Source of the DNA: Eucalyptus grandis
Lineage: Eukaryota > Streptophyta > Magnoliopsida > Myrtales > Myrtaceae
Direction: 5' to 3'
Assembly (NCBI RefSeq): GCF_016545825.1
Contig: NC_052618.1
Location: 6,439,398-6,503,397 of the forward strand
DNA length: 64,000 bases
Both the position numbers and the translations under genes were made by a program. Positions 1 to 10,690 of this stretch are shown piece by piece (position 1 is the stretch's first letter; every line of letters starts with the position of its first letter). The notes beneath the pieces were generated by a model. It had not been told where the DNA came from, ran no database searches, and saw only the letters and a program-made list of their open reading frames with translations.

Positions 1-735
1 CAGTCATAGCTGAGCTACTTCGAAAGTGCTCAATTATATGTCAAACTATAGTAGGTTAAGGAAGAGGAATGTGATAGCAACGTAAATAGCTGCCAAATTA
101 AACTAGCCATTAATAACTGAAATCGTTTTCAGATGATTGTAACATGAGAAAAAGATGGCTGACCATGAAACAATCCATCAATCATAGGATTATGACTGAC
201 ACGATGAAAATCATTATGCTGCTAAATGATGACGTCTTTCATCGAGTCTTCTTGAGACTAGCTAACTTAAGAAATCTGTCTACTCCTATCACTTGACCCG
301 CGGACAAGTATCGAGTTCCTTCCTTTAACGTTTTCAAGGATGTGGCTTATCTCAAGTCCACCAACGTAACATGCTGGGGTTGAATTTGGACTAGGAGTGG
401 GAAAGGCTAGATCATTGAAGTTTGGGTCTACTTTGGACAAAGAAATAATGTTCTAGTGAATCTTTAGGTTGATGGAGCTTCAACAATTGAGAATTAGAGA
501 ACTGATCGACTCTAAACTCACCTAGGATACTTGGCTCCAAGAATTTCCTTTTGACCGTACTTCCTCCAACTGAACCCATCGTCAGGTGTTGGGGCTCGGA
601 CCCGCTCTGTCCACTTCTGCATCGCCTTTCTGCAACACAATTGGTTTCCGTCACAAAATCATGCAACAATCATGTCCACATGCAAACATCAAGGGCAGAG
701 TCATGCATGCAACAACAGGGACAAAATATCAGATG
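1..735 (-). repeat. Segmental duplication, copy 1 (WRKY III exon 2 and its downstream intron)
   Basis: From about 1 to 600 the sequence matches 25391-26010 and 48513-48975 with many substitutions and indels. The shared part includes exon 2 of the WRKY gene and the DNA after its R-type donor. Copy 1 diverges from the others upstream of exon 2, where it alone keeps exon 1. Positions 1-521 should therefore be intron 2 of the WRKY gene. No acceptor followed by a WRKY zinc-finger exon is visible in it. Confidence 0.7.
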
Positions 736-1063
736 ATTAATTTATTCATTACCTCTTCCTAGGAGTATAACCATCATCAAGATTCCGGTCTGAGTCTCCT
801 CTGCTCATCTGGTTCCCACCGAGTGAAGGGGGCGACACAGACAACCGGCGCGGACACCCTCCAACCGGGGGCTCCGCATTGAGCATGGACAGCGCCTCAT
901 CATATGAGGTTAGGATCCCGCGAATGAGCATTTCTTGGGTTTGTTCGTGTGATGAAGAAGAAGATGATGAAACAGCTGAATGGAGTTGGCGTTGGAGTTG
1001 CTTGGTTAGCTCTCTGCCCTGTATTAGCTCATTCGGCAAGTTCATTTTTTCCCAATCTTCCAT
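522..1063 (-). CDS. Group III WRKY transcription factor, exons 1-2 (3' part outside window or lost)
   Basis: Exon 1 runs 1063-753 (ATG at 1063, 103 codons plus 2 nt). Its donor is AAGAG|GTAATG. The intron is 123 bp and ends TTGCAG. Exon 2 runs 629-522 (36 codons, phase 2 to 2). The joined reading gives a leucine-rich N-terminus with NELIQGRELTKQLQ, a basic PRKRKAMQKWTERVR stretch, then DDGFSWRKYGQKEILGAKYPR split just after by a GTGAGT donor. The intron after the Pro-Arg pair is the R-type intron of WRKY group III (AtWRKY30/41/46/53 relatives), and the N-terminal layout also fits. These proteins bind W-boxes in the nucleus and act in defence and senescence. The zinc-ligand exon (CYYRCT...HTC) is not found between 1 and 521, so it lies left of the window or is missing. 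The WRKYGQK heptad is intact. Confidence 0.85.
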
Positions 1064-1453
1064 ATTCCCGATGACTTCAAAATCTTAACGAGAACTTAAA
1101 AGATGACTTGGTTTTTGAGCTGTTTCTGTTACACAAAAGCCAGTTGTATCAGAGATCGAGACCTCGAGCAACAACAATGCCACAAGAGAGAAGACCAGGA
1201 AGCAGGTTCCAGAGAAGCGGTTAAAAAGCAAAAACTGGGGATGGGTTTCTCTAAAGTTTAGGACTCTGAGATTGGTGGGAGCTTAAATCAGAACCGGGTC
1301 GGTCTAAACAGATCTGAAAAAGGATTCGTAACACGAGAAAAAAGAGAGACAGAACTTTCGTGCCTTGAATGGGTTTAGAAGAAGGAAGATCCAAGAAGTA
1401 TCGGGAGTGATGTCACACCCGAATCTAACAAGAATGGAGAATGGTACAACCGT

Positions 1454-1464
1454 CCTTTTATATG
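1454..1464 (-). promoter_or_regulatory. TATA box of the group III WRKY gene
   Basis: On the minus strand this reads CATATAAAAGG, a strong plant TATA element about 390 bp upstream of the WRKY ATG at 1063. Transcription would start near 1420-1430 and give a 5' UTR of roughly 360 nt. No W-box core was seen between the ATG and the TATA box. Confidence 0.5.
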
Positions 1465-2074
1465 AAAGACGTAGCCTCAAATACAACAAATAACCCGTAT
1501 CAAAAAATATATATTTTCCTCTACACATATATAATAACAGAACGGGTTGATTATAATATCAACGTTTCTATCATCCATTAAAAAGGAATATGTTCAGCTT
1601 AGAATTCAGCCCATCCAACAAGTATCTACTTAGAAACAATGCAACTAGCTAAAGTCATACCCAAAATCCTTATACCAAAAGTTTCTCTAGTACTTTTGTC
1701 CAACCTGTCACTAACTGAGGAACTTGAAAGCATTTAAGACGAATGAGATGAGCTACCGCAGATTAGTGATTAGTGTATCTGTTTTGAGAAAATCGAGCAT
1801 CTACTATACTTACATACATAAGTATTACTAGAAACTCAAACTTCAATCCCAAGATATAATATACATATCAAAACAAATATAAGTTATTTTGTTTCAACAA
1901 AGCTTTATACAAATTATAATTACTCATTTAATCTACCACTATGATTCAAATATCAATGGTGAAGTCCATTGATCAATCTCATCAATTCACATGTCAATGG
2001 TTCATTTCATTGACCAATCTCAAATCACACATCAATAATCAATTTCATGCTCAACATCCAATTCAAGCCTTTGG
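1465..2074. other. AT-rich intergenic DNA
   Basis: Upstream flank of the WRKY III gene. It has no convincing reading frame. From about 1950 to 2060 there are loose direct repeats around the words TCAATGG and CCATTGA, which may be decayed units of the tandem array that follows. Confidence 0.4.
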
Positions 2075-2173
2075 AGGTGGCTCCCAAGAAACTTATATTA
2101 GCATGTAACACTTAATCTTTGACCAATGCATATCAAGAGTACATGGCTCTAGAGGTTGCTTCCAAGAGATTAG

Positions 2174-5100
2174 TGTCATGCCCCGAACCTCGAGCGCATG
2201 CCCATCCCTCTCCGGTCGATAAAATTTTGCGACTTCCCAGGACGAGTCGCCGACCCATTGTTTTTTTTTTTTAAGCACATGCGGAAGCGAAAATAAATCC
2301 CCTGACAATAATCATCTCGGGATAGAAAAGCAGGATATGAATTCACAAAACAAACAGACTTTTATATTCACATAATGTCAGGCACAAGGTCTATGACCAA
2401 AAGACTACAAAAGACTAGCCTCCCAAAAAGAGACGGCCCTAGCTGACCTACACTTCTCATCACTTCATCTTGGCTCCCGGTCCTCCACTCGACGACCCCT
2501 GAAAATATTGTCCCACAACGGGGTGAGATAAAATCTCAGCGAGTCTAAGCTCTAAACCCCAATTAGGAGGAAATACGCCAAGAAGAGTCCTAACCACGCA
2601 ATCATACAATTAGCATAGAGGACTTACCTCGCCTCAGTTCCATCCTGCAGGTCAGCACAGTTCATAAACATTATGTATAGAATCGATACATCCAGCAATT
2701 GAAACGCATCACTCAACTCAATAAATTACGGGGGTCTAGATTATAGGGCCAAATCGTTATGACACGTCCCATACCATGTCACACAATTTTGTCCCATAAT
2801 CCGACACATCAAACTCAACCATCATGCGTTCCAATTGTTGATTACACCCCTCAAGGGTACGGCCAACTCTATTGGCGGTCTTCTGGCATTGCCAAGCGTC
2901 GTCTCACCCTATTGAGCATGGTTACGTCTCTCTCAGAGACGACTTCCCCGAAGGGGCGTAGGTCCAGAATCTATTGTGACCCGAATACAACCTACTCACA
3001 AGTTCGGTGAATTCTAGCATAGCCAGGCTTCATCTCCCACCATGAGCACGGTGACGTCTCTCAATTAGACGGCTTCCCCGAAGGGGCGTAGGTCCAGAAT
3101 CTACTGCGACCCGAGTCCCAATAAATGGGTAACATCCGGCTTAACAGCCAGGAATGGTTTCTCTTAATCAACACACGACCACCCAATAAATGTGCATTGC
3201 ACTCAAATGCCTCCATTAAAATAGCGATCCTGGCCTATTTTTTTTGTATTAAAAACATCCCGAAAATAGTCGTGCGTGGGTACATGGTCAATTTGAACCA
3301 GAAGACTAATACCTATCTTTTTCAAACCCCACTATTTGATATAGTACTTAAAATCCATTTTCGATGTTAAAACCCGACACTCGGGATTTTCTGAATAAAT
3401 ATTGGAATTTCACAATTTTTGGAATTAAATAACAAAAATCCAATCAGCACTCAATTTGCATAATTTAACACTCAATTGCAGAATTTAACCGGATCATTGC
3501 AATTAGCACAAAATTCTGGTCACCGACTATCTCGACCTAAATTCGGAAAAATAATTAATAATTAATTAATTTCGAAAATTAATTGATTAATTCAATTTAA
3601 TTTCTAAAAATACTAACCTTGGCCAAAATTATTAAATTAAATACCAATACGGACCCAAAAATTTCCGAACCCTTCTAGATAAATAGTACAATTTATTTAG
3701 GCCTTAGCTAAACCATGCTAACCACCTAACATGCTCAATTAAATAATTACATTTCTAATTTAATCTAACTAACCACCTAATTCCTAATAAAATAAATCTA
3801 AACACCCCTTAAATGTCATTAGCCTACTAAGCAGAGTTTAGAGTATAAACTCACTGGTTAATTGCGGAAACCGGTTCACCGCAACAACGACTTGACGGCG
3901 GCCGAAATTGAAATTTTTGGTGGCGTCGACAAACTTGGGCTGGGCCTAAACTTAGCCCAACACAACTCAGCAAGGCTGAGTTTCGGTCTTGGGCTTTCTT
4001 CGCGGGCCCAAAATGGGCTGAACTTCAAATGGGCTAAAACCAACTGAACTTGGGCCTGAGCTTGGGCTTCAAAATCTGCTGGAGATGGGCTTAAAATCAC
4101 TGTGCTGAAGATGGGCTAGTGGATGAATTCGTGGGCTGATGATGCGGGCTGGATACGCGCCCAACTGCTGACCAAAATTCGCTGGCTTCGTGGACAATGG
4201 TGCTGCCTTGCTTGGACTTCGCTGGCGCATGAGGAAAGCTGCTACTGGCGGTGAAGATGAAGACACGAGGCAGAAAGAGCTGGACGTTGGCCGCGTGGAG
4301 AGGGGATCGCACGATGAAGCTGCTGGATCAAATTTCGATGGACTCCTCTGTTCGTGCAAAGAAGTGGAGATTGGCGGTCATCACACCTGCTGTAGTTGAC
4401 CCCGATGGACTGAAGACACGAGGAGGGGATGCGGATCTTCGGTGCAGCTGCTTCGGACGTGTGGCCGCTTGAAGATCGTCGGTAGACGTGGCAACGGCAG
4501 CAGCTGCTCAGTCAGCCAAGGAATTCGGTGGAGGCGTTGGACGACTCTCGGCGAAGCAGATTCGGTCTTCGGTGGGAAGTTGGCGGGTCAACAATCAAAG
4601 CCAGTTTGGAGAAGCTTTGACCGAAGAAGCTGAAGACGCAAGGCTGAGGGGAGGAAATATGGTGATGGCATTAGATGATGGTGTATGTTGGATGATGATG
4701 ATGGTGGTGGGAAGACAAAACTCAGTGGAAATGGGCGAGAGGAGAGAGATCGTGGGGCTGTGGTTTTCGGTGGTTGTGAAATGAAGAAGAAAATGAAAAC
4801 AAAAACAGGAACCGGAGGAGATGAAGTCGGCGAGAAAATGGGGGGCAGCTGGACGGCGTGTTGGAGAAGTCACGGTGGGGTCAAAAATCAAGACTTAGCC
4901 ATTCAATTTAATGCTTGTCCCCCCAATACTTTCTAATAAGAATATCCCACAAATAAGCCAATTTAAATGTCAAAATTTCAGCCTCTTGATTAATTTGGCT
5001 TCAATTTCCTCTCCGATTATCCAATTCGAAGTCCGATTTTGGTGAAGAAAAATCCTACATAATTTTCTGTGAATCCCTGACACTCAAAGGCTTGGCTCGG

Positions 5101-5794
5101 AAGTCAAAACTTGCTTAAATTCGGCCCGTATGAATTTCCGTTTATTTTCCGCGACGTCCGAATCGGTTTTCCGCAAAAATCTCGGAATCTCTGAAAATTT
5201 TTCGAAGAGTAAGTCGACGTTTCTAAAATAGCTTGTGACACATCAGAACTTTCAATTTCTGAAATCGGGTTCAAATTTGCGGTTATTTTCAATCCGGCGC
5301 GCTTTTAGCGTGACCTAGTCTACCGGGTAACTTTTAGGAATTTTTGGTGCAATTGACTTGTGATCGATTTATCTCGAGTCACAAAGTACATCTTCGACAC
5401 ATTAGCGACTTTCGATTGTCATGAAAATCTCAAGGTATCAATTACAGACACCGGGTACCAAATAGATAGAAAAATCGGTCTAGTGCTAATCGACGAGTAT
5501 TTTGCAATCAGGTGGAATCACCCACGCTCTGATCACACATCTCAGTCAAGTCAACCTATCTCCAGTCTCTGATCGATTTCGACAGTGTCGTAATGACCCT
5601 TGCAGATCAACACGGTCGAGCAATCAATTCCTGGTTGAATTCTCAAGTCTATTGCATTTAGATTCCTTAATTGCTTTCCCAGATAATCTAGTTATCTCAT
5701 GAGTGATCAGCTCAGAGAATAGCACTATCGACGCGTCGATGAAAGGCCCGATTTATTTAATCGAAAACAAATTCTTAAAATTCAGGATGTCACA
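2174..5794 (+). mobile_element. Solo LTR A of a ~3-kb LTR family, TSD ATTAG
   Basis: It starts TGTCATGCCCCGAACCTCGA and ends CAGGATGTCACA. It is flanked on both sides by ATTAG (2169-2173 and 5795-5799), so this is an intact 5-bp target duplication around a single LTR. Two relatives with the same ends lie at 28654 and 59055. At 3621 bp it is longer than those (about 3.0 kb), and the extra length is in its GC-richer middle (about 3860-4900). No gag-pol sequence is present. The scattered frames in 3860-4900 are GC-driven and not recognisable proteins. The TGTCACACCCC start resembles plant Ty3/gypsy chromovirus LTRs, but this placement is only a guess. Confidence 0.85.
2885..3125 (+). repeat. ~133-bp tandem pair inside solo LTR A
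   Basis: Two diverged units share GACGTCTCTC and the stretch CCCCGAAGGGGCGTAGGTCC. They sit in the part of the LTR where the other two family members carry quite different minisatellites. Confidence 0.6.
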
Positions 5795-6050
5795 ATTAGC
5801 ATCACCATGTAGCACTTATCCCTTGACTAACGCATATCAAGAGTATAAGATGCTAGAGGCAGCTCCTACAAGACTTGCGTCGCTGTGTGGCACTTAATCT
5901 TTGACCAACACATGTCAATTGTACAATCCCTAAATGTGGCTCTCACGAGACTCATGTCACTATGTAGTACTTGGCTCTTAACTACAAGATCCTAGAGGTG
6001 GCTCTCACGAGACTCGTGTCATTGTGTAGCACTTAATTCTTGATCAATCC

Positions 6051-6857
6051 ATATCACAATTGGTTTTGCAAACCAAAACATATAGCATTCCCCAAATCAA
6101 TTCTTCCCACAAAACCAATTTAGAATATGTATTGCAAATTGTTTTCTCATTACCAAATAAATAGTCTTTTGCAACTCAGCTCAATCGCTAGAAATACTCT
6201 TTGTAAAGTATTTCTTGAATTACTTTGGAACCCATTTGATAAGCCAGATTGGTGCAATATGTATACATACATATATATTTATTTATATTCACACAATTTC
6301 ATAATACCTTTCATAAGACGTTTCTAAAACCATTCACATATAACTTGTCATTCCGCGAAGCCAATTAAACCATCTAGGGGTTTGGCTAATATATTATTAA
6401 GCTTAAACTTAATTCGAGCTCTTCCAAACCCATATTAACTCGTGACTTAAGGTTTAGGTTCTTAACATGCAAATAATTTTTTAGTTTGGATTCGTTGCTA
6501 ATATATTTTTGGTGGCTTGATTAGAAACCTAAGTAAAGTAAACGGGAACCAGAGATTAAATGAGTTCAGGAACTTAATTACCCTAGATTTCTCCAACGCC
6601 ATTTCGATAAATTTTCTCTTTTATTTAAAAAAAAATGTTTTGCAAGCAGATTGCATTGATTTTAAATTGCTCCTAACATGCGAGTTGATCACATGGGTGC
6701 GCAAACCACCAATTCACCACATGTTAGGCTATATGAATGATGTGCTAAATTTGAAGATTAAGTAGGATTAGCATTGTAATCTGAACGAAAATAACTGCCG
6801 CGAGAAATGTACCTAGAAATAGGAAATGGTTATTTGCTTGAAGGGCAAGCTACACGA
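6051..6857. other. Intergenic DNA with an old LARD-LTR fragment
   Basis: No gene is seen. From about 6520 to 6765 the sequence is a diverged copy of part of the LTR that begins at 6858. Both contain a short AGCAGATTGCATTGATTT / AGCAGTTTGAATTGATTT stretch followed by a GATCA..GGGTGCGCAA motif. The younger element landed next to, or in, an older relative. The 5-bp target copy CACGA occupies 6853-6857. Confidence 0.5.
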
Positions 6858-9327
6858 TGTCGCGACCTACCCTCGGGGAGAGGGAACAAGTTTAGGAGTA
6901 TTGCCCAAAGGACGGGCCTAAGGCCCATGATTGGGCGCGGGCTCTCCCAAGCCCATACCCCGCGTGACGCCTGGGATATTTTTCATTAATTTTGCACAAA
7001 GGAGTCGCCACTAGCCTATTGGGGTCGGCTAGAAACCAGTGAGGCATAGAGCGTACCACTTCCTACGCAAACTGAGAGAATCTAGGTTCGGGGACTTGAT
7101 TACACTAATTAACTAATTAGTGCCCTTTCGGTACCTAATCTTGTTCATTTTAACAAAATGATTTTCGGCAGCAGTTTGAATTGATTTGATACTTATCCAT
7201 TAACATATGAGGTGATCATGCGGGTGCGCAATCATTAAAGTAATAATCATAACTATCAAGATCCTAATTGCCATAAAATTAAACACATGCAATCAAACAT
7301 AATTAGATATGCAAATAAAACATGCAACATAATCAATATACGAGCACATAAAGGTCTAATTACGCTAAAATGGCAATACATGGCAAGTCCTAATCAAACC
7401 CCATCATTTTTGGATTTTCGAAATTTTTAATTTTTAATTTTTTTTAAAAAAAATTTTAAAATTTTTTAAAACCTTTTATTTTTTAATTTTTAGTTTTTAA
7501 TTTTTTAAAGAAAATATTTTAAAATTTTTAAATTAATTTTTGATTTAAAAAGGTGAACCGGAATGCGGATCGGGTCCGGTCTCCGACCGGACCTCGGGTT
7601 TAGTCCAAATGGGGGCTAGCCGAACCGGCCCGACTAGCCTTGGTCGGGCCTTTCTTCAATTTGGATTGGGCCCAACCAAAGGGCCCACTCTGGTCCAATC
7701 TCTTTTATTTTAAAAATGAAGCCCACAACTCCTTAAGTTCCTAAGCCCACTAGTCCATAAGTCCCTAAAAGCCCAAAAGCCCAAAACCAACCCAAATAGC
7801 TTAGAAACCCTACCCGGTTCGCGACCCGTGTCCGACCTGTTTCTTTTGGTCGAAACCTTAGGGTTTCTTGGCGACGTTGGCGGCATTGGAGGTGAAGGTG
7901 ATTTGGACGGCAAATGTGCCAGCTAGACAACGAGCGGTGGAGTCATCACGGCGGTGATCGGTGAGACACCGCTAGGAGCGACAAATACGTGGTGAGGGCC
8001 GGTGCGAGGCTTGCTCGACAGTGGCTGGCGAGGCAGCTCGGACGGCATCGGGTTGAGGGCGGTGATGGGTGAGTGGCGACACCGGCTGCAGCGGGGGCTT
8101 CGAACGGCAACTAGAGCGGGAAGGCGGCGGCAGCCGGCCTGGTGGTGCAGCGGAGTTCGATCTACTCCAAAATCTAGTTTTTCTCCGGCTGGTTCGGCGT
8201 TGGGAGCAGCGGCGGCGGGTACTATTGGTTCGCGAGCAGAGTGCGGCAGGTCGTCGCAGGCTGTAACAGGCGCAGGAGCGACGGCCTTTGGCGTTAAGGC
8301 GGGCGTGTCGGTGGCAAAGGTGATTCGGATGACAACAGCGGAAGTACGACGGGCGGCGGCGTTGGCACGGTGGTGATCGGCGGAGACGCCGCTAGAGCGG
8401 CAACGCGTGGCGAGGGCCGGTGCGGGGCTCGCTCGGCGGTGGCTGGCGAGGCAGTTCGGACGGCGTAGGGTTGAGGGCGGTGATGGGTGAGTGACGGCAT
8501 CGGTTGTAGCGGGAGTTCGAACGGCAACTAGAGCGGGACAGCGGCGGCAATCGTCCTAGTGGTGCGGTGGAGTTCAATCTACTCCCAAATCTGGTTTGTC
8601 TCCCTGGTTCGGCATCGGGAGCAAGTGGCGGCGGGTACTGTTGGTTCGCAAGCAAGGCGTGGCAGGTCGTCGCGGGTGGAGGCGTGAGGTCGTTGCGGCT
8701 GTAACAGGCGCAGGAGCGACGGCTTCTGGCGTTAAGGCGGGGTGTGTCAGTGGCGCGAGTGCGACGACGCGACGAAGAGGCGAGTGCGGTCGTCGGGCAT
8801 TGGGCGCATTCAGAGGGCTGCACGAGGAGGCGTCGCTCAGAGAGGGGGCTGCTGAGTCAAGCGGCGGCGAGGTCGGCGTCGGTCGAGCGCCGCCACCGCC
8901 GACAATGCCGCCGCTTGACCTCGAACTCTCTCTCTCTCTCCCTCTCTCTCTCTCGAGTTCTCGTGCTCGCCCGTGTTTTTCTTTTTTTCCCGTTCAAACT
9001 CTGTCTCTCTCTCTCTCTCTGTCGAGCTCTCCCTGTGTTCCCTTCTCCTTTTTGACTTTTCGGACCCTGCTGTCTCCATCTTATTGATAAGACGCTGCTA
9101 TTGCTAGGGTTTCACCGAAAATGGAGGAGGGAGAAAGCGGCATGGGCTGGGCCAAGGCGAAATCCGGCTTGGCCCCTTCCATGTCTTCTTTTTTTCTATT
9201 TTTTGTTGTTTTTTTTTTGTTTTCTTTTTTGTTTGTTTGTTTTGTTTTCGTTTTTTTAAACGACTAATTCCTAATTCTGTAGACAATTAAATCCTAAATG
9301 AAAAATGGGAAAATTTAGGTGTTAACA
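6858..9327 (+). repeat. 5' LTR of the LARD element
   Basis: 2470 bp. It has an AT-rich first third, then a GC-rich part (about 7560-8900) with an internal direct duplication of ~420 bp (units near 7984 and 8405), then a CT-rich run (8925-9025). The long GC-rich frames in it, on both strands, are composition effects and not genes. It differs from the 3' LTR by many small indels and by a short patch at 9079-9095. Confidence 0.9.
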
Positions 9328-9469
9328 GCTACCCCTCTTTGAATGGGAGCTCGAAGAGGTTCATTTCAAAGACAAAAAAACACCTAAATTATTTTGACGA
9401 TAGACCCAGGTGCATAGGCACGTATTAGGTTGATGGAAAGAACTCATAACTATGAAAGAGCGTCTTATC

Positions 9470-9850
9470 AATAAGAGGAAGAAAGACTCCGGGCTACAAA
9501 GTTCTCTAGGCTACAAAAGCTCTCCGGGTTATAAAGCACACCATGTCATAGGAAGAAGGACTCCGGGCTACAAAGCTTTCCGGGCTACAAAAGCTCTCCG
9601 GGCTACAAAGCTCACCGTGTCATAGGAAGAAGGACTCTGGGCTACAAAGCTCACCGTGTCATAAGAAGAAGGACTTCGGGCTACAAAGCTCTCCGGGCTA
9701 CAAAAGCTCTCCGGGCCACAAAGGTCACCGTGTCATAGGAAGAAGGACTCCGAGCTACAAAGCTCTCCGGGCTACAAAGCTCACTGTGTCATAGGAAGAA
9801 GGACTCTAGGCTACAAAGCTCTCCGGGCTACAAAGTTCACTGTGTCATAG
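9470..9850 (+). repeat. Minisatellite in LARD interior, ~30-70-bp compound unit
   Basis: Repeats of AGGACTCCGGGCTACAAAGC, CTCTCCGGGCTACAAA and CACCGTGTCATAGGAAGA. The number of CTCTCCGGGCTACAAA modules varies from unit to unit. The end of each unit (GTGTCATAGGAAG) is the ancestor-like form of the 48-bp units that follow. Confidence 0.8.
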
Positions 9851-10380
9851 GAAGGGGGTTGAAGGACTCCGGGCTACGGAAAGCCCACCGGGTCATAAGA
9901 AGGGGGTTGAAGGACTCTAGGCTACGGAAAGCCCACCGGGTCATAAGAAGGGGGTTAAAGGACTCCGGCTACGGAAAGCCCACCGGGTCATAAGAAGGGG
10001 ATTGAAGGACTCCGGGTTACGGAAAGCCCCCGGGTCATAAGAAGGGGGTTGAAGGAATCCAGGCTACGGAAAGCCCACCGGGTCATAAGAAGGGGATTGA
10101 AGGACTCCGGGCTACGGAAAGCCCACCGGGTCATAAGAAGGGGGTTGAAGGACTTTAGGCTACGAAAAGCCCATCGGGTCATAAGAAGGGGATTGAAGGA
10201 CTCCGGGCTACGGAAAGCCCACTAGGTCATAAGAAGGGGATTGAAGGACTCCGGGCTACGGAAAGCCCACCGGGTCATAAGAAGGGGATTGAAGGACTCC
10301 GGGCTACGGAAAGCCCACCGGGTCATAAGAACGGGGTTGAAGGACTCCGGGCTACAGAAAGCCCACCGGGTCATAAAAAG
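9850..10380 (+). repeat. 48-bp minisatellite in LARD interior, about 11 units
   Basis: The unit reads roughly AAGAAGGGGATTGAAGGACT then CCGGGCTACGGAAAGCCCACCGGGTCAT. Most units are 48 bp, so the minus strand stays open and would code a 16-residue repeat of the form MTRWAFRSPESFNPLL. Some units carry indels that break the frame. No start context or domain supports a protein, so this is recorded as a repeat. Confidence 0.8.
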
Positions 10381-10690
10381 ATGACATGGTTTAAGGTTGA
10401 CCATGAACCTTTGGAGATGGCATGGTTTAAGGTTGACCATGAACCTTGTGGTTTAAGGATAGCCACCAACCCCGTGGTTTAAGGATAAACCCATCAACCT
10501 TGTGGTTTAAGGATAGATCCATGAACCGTGTGGTTTAAGGATAAACCCATGAACCGTGTTGTTTAAGGATAGACCCACAAATCGTGTGGTTTAGGAAAAG
10601 CCACCAACTCTGTGGTTTAAAGATAGACCCACGAACCTTTGGAGATGGCATGTTTTAAGGCTGACCATGAACCCTTGATTTTTAAGGAGG
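10380..10690 (+). repeat. ~30-bp minisatellite (GTGGTTTAAGGATAGACCCA units)
   Basis: Seven or eight imperfect units carry GTGGTTTAAGGATA and CCATGAACC. They are bracketed by two longer units with TTTGGAGATGGCATGGTTTA. This is the third repeat type in a row inside the LARD interior. Confidence 0.7.

Larger units (their letters stand above)
2075..6050. repeat. ~77-bp tandem array interrupted by a solo LTR
   Basis: Units carry the words GTAGCACTTAATC, TTTGACCAA and AGAGGTGGCTC. One to two units lie left of the LTR (2080-2173). About four lie right of it, with the ACTTA word recurring near 5812, 5890, 5967 and 6029, a spacing of 62-78 bp. The LTR (2174-5794) split one array; the ATTAG target duplication lies inside a unit. 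Confidence 0.6.

Noticed and set aside
8002..9087. Several GC-rich frames on both strands
   Set aside because: Same LTR, composition-driven, with no start context or domain; they are not kept between the two LTRs.
9470..10690. Regular repeats that could suggest a CRISPR-like array
   Set aside because: The units are contiguous tandem repeats with no unique spacers, inside a plant LTR element.
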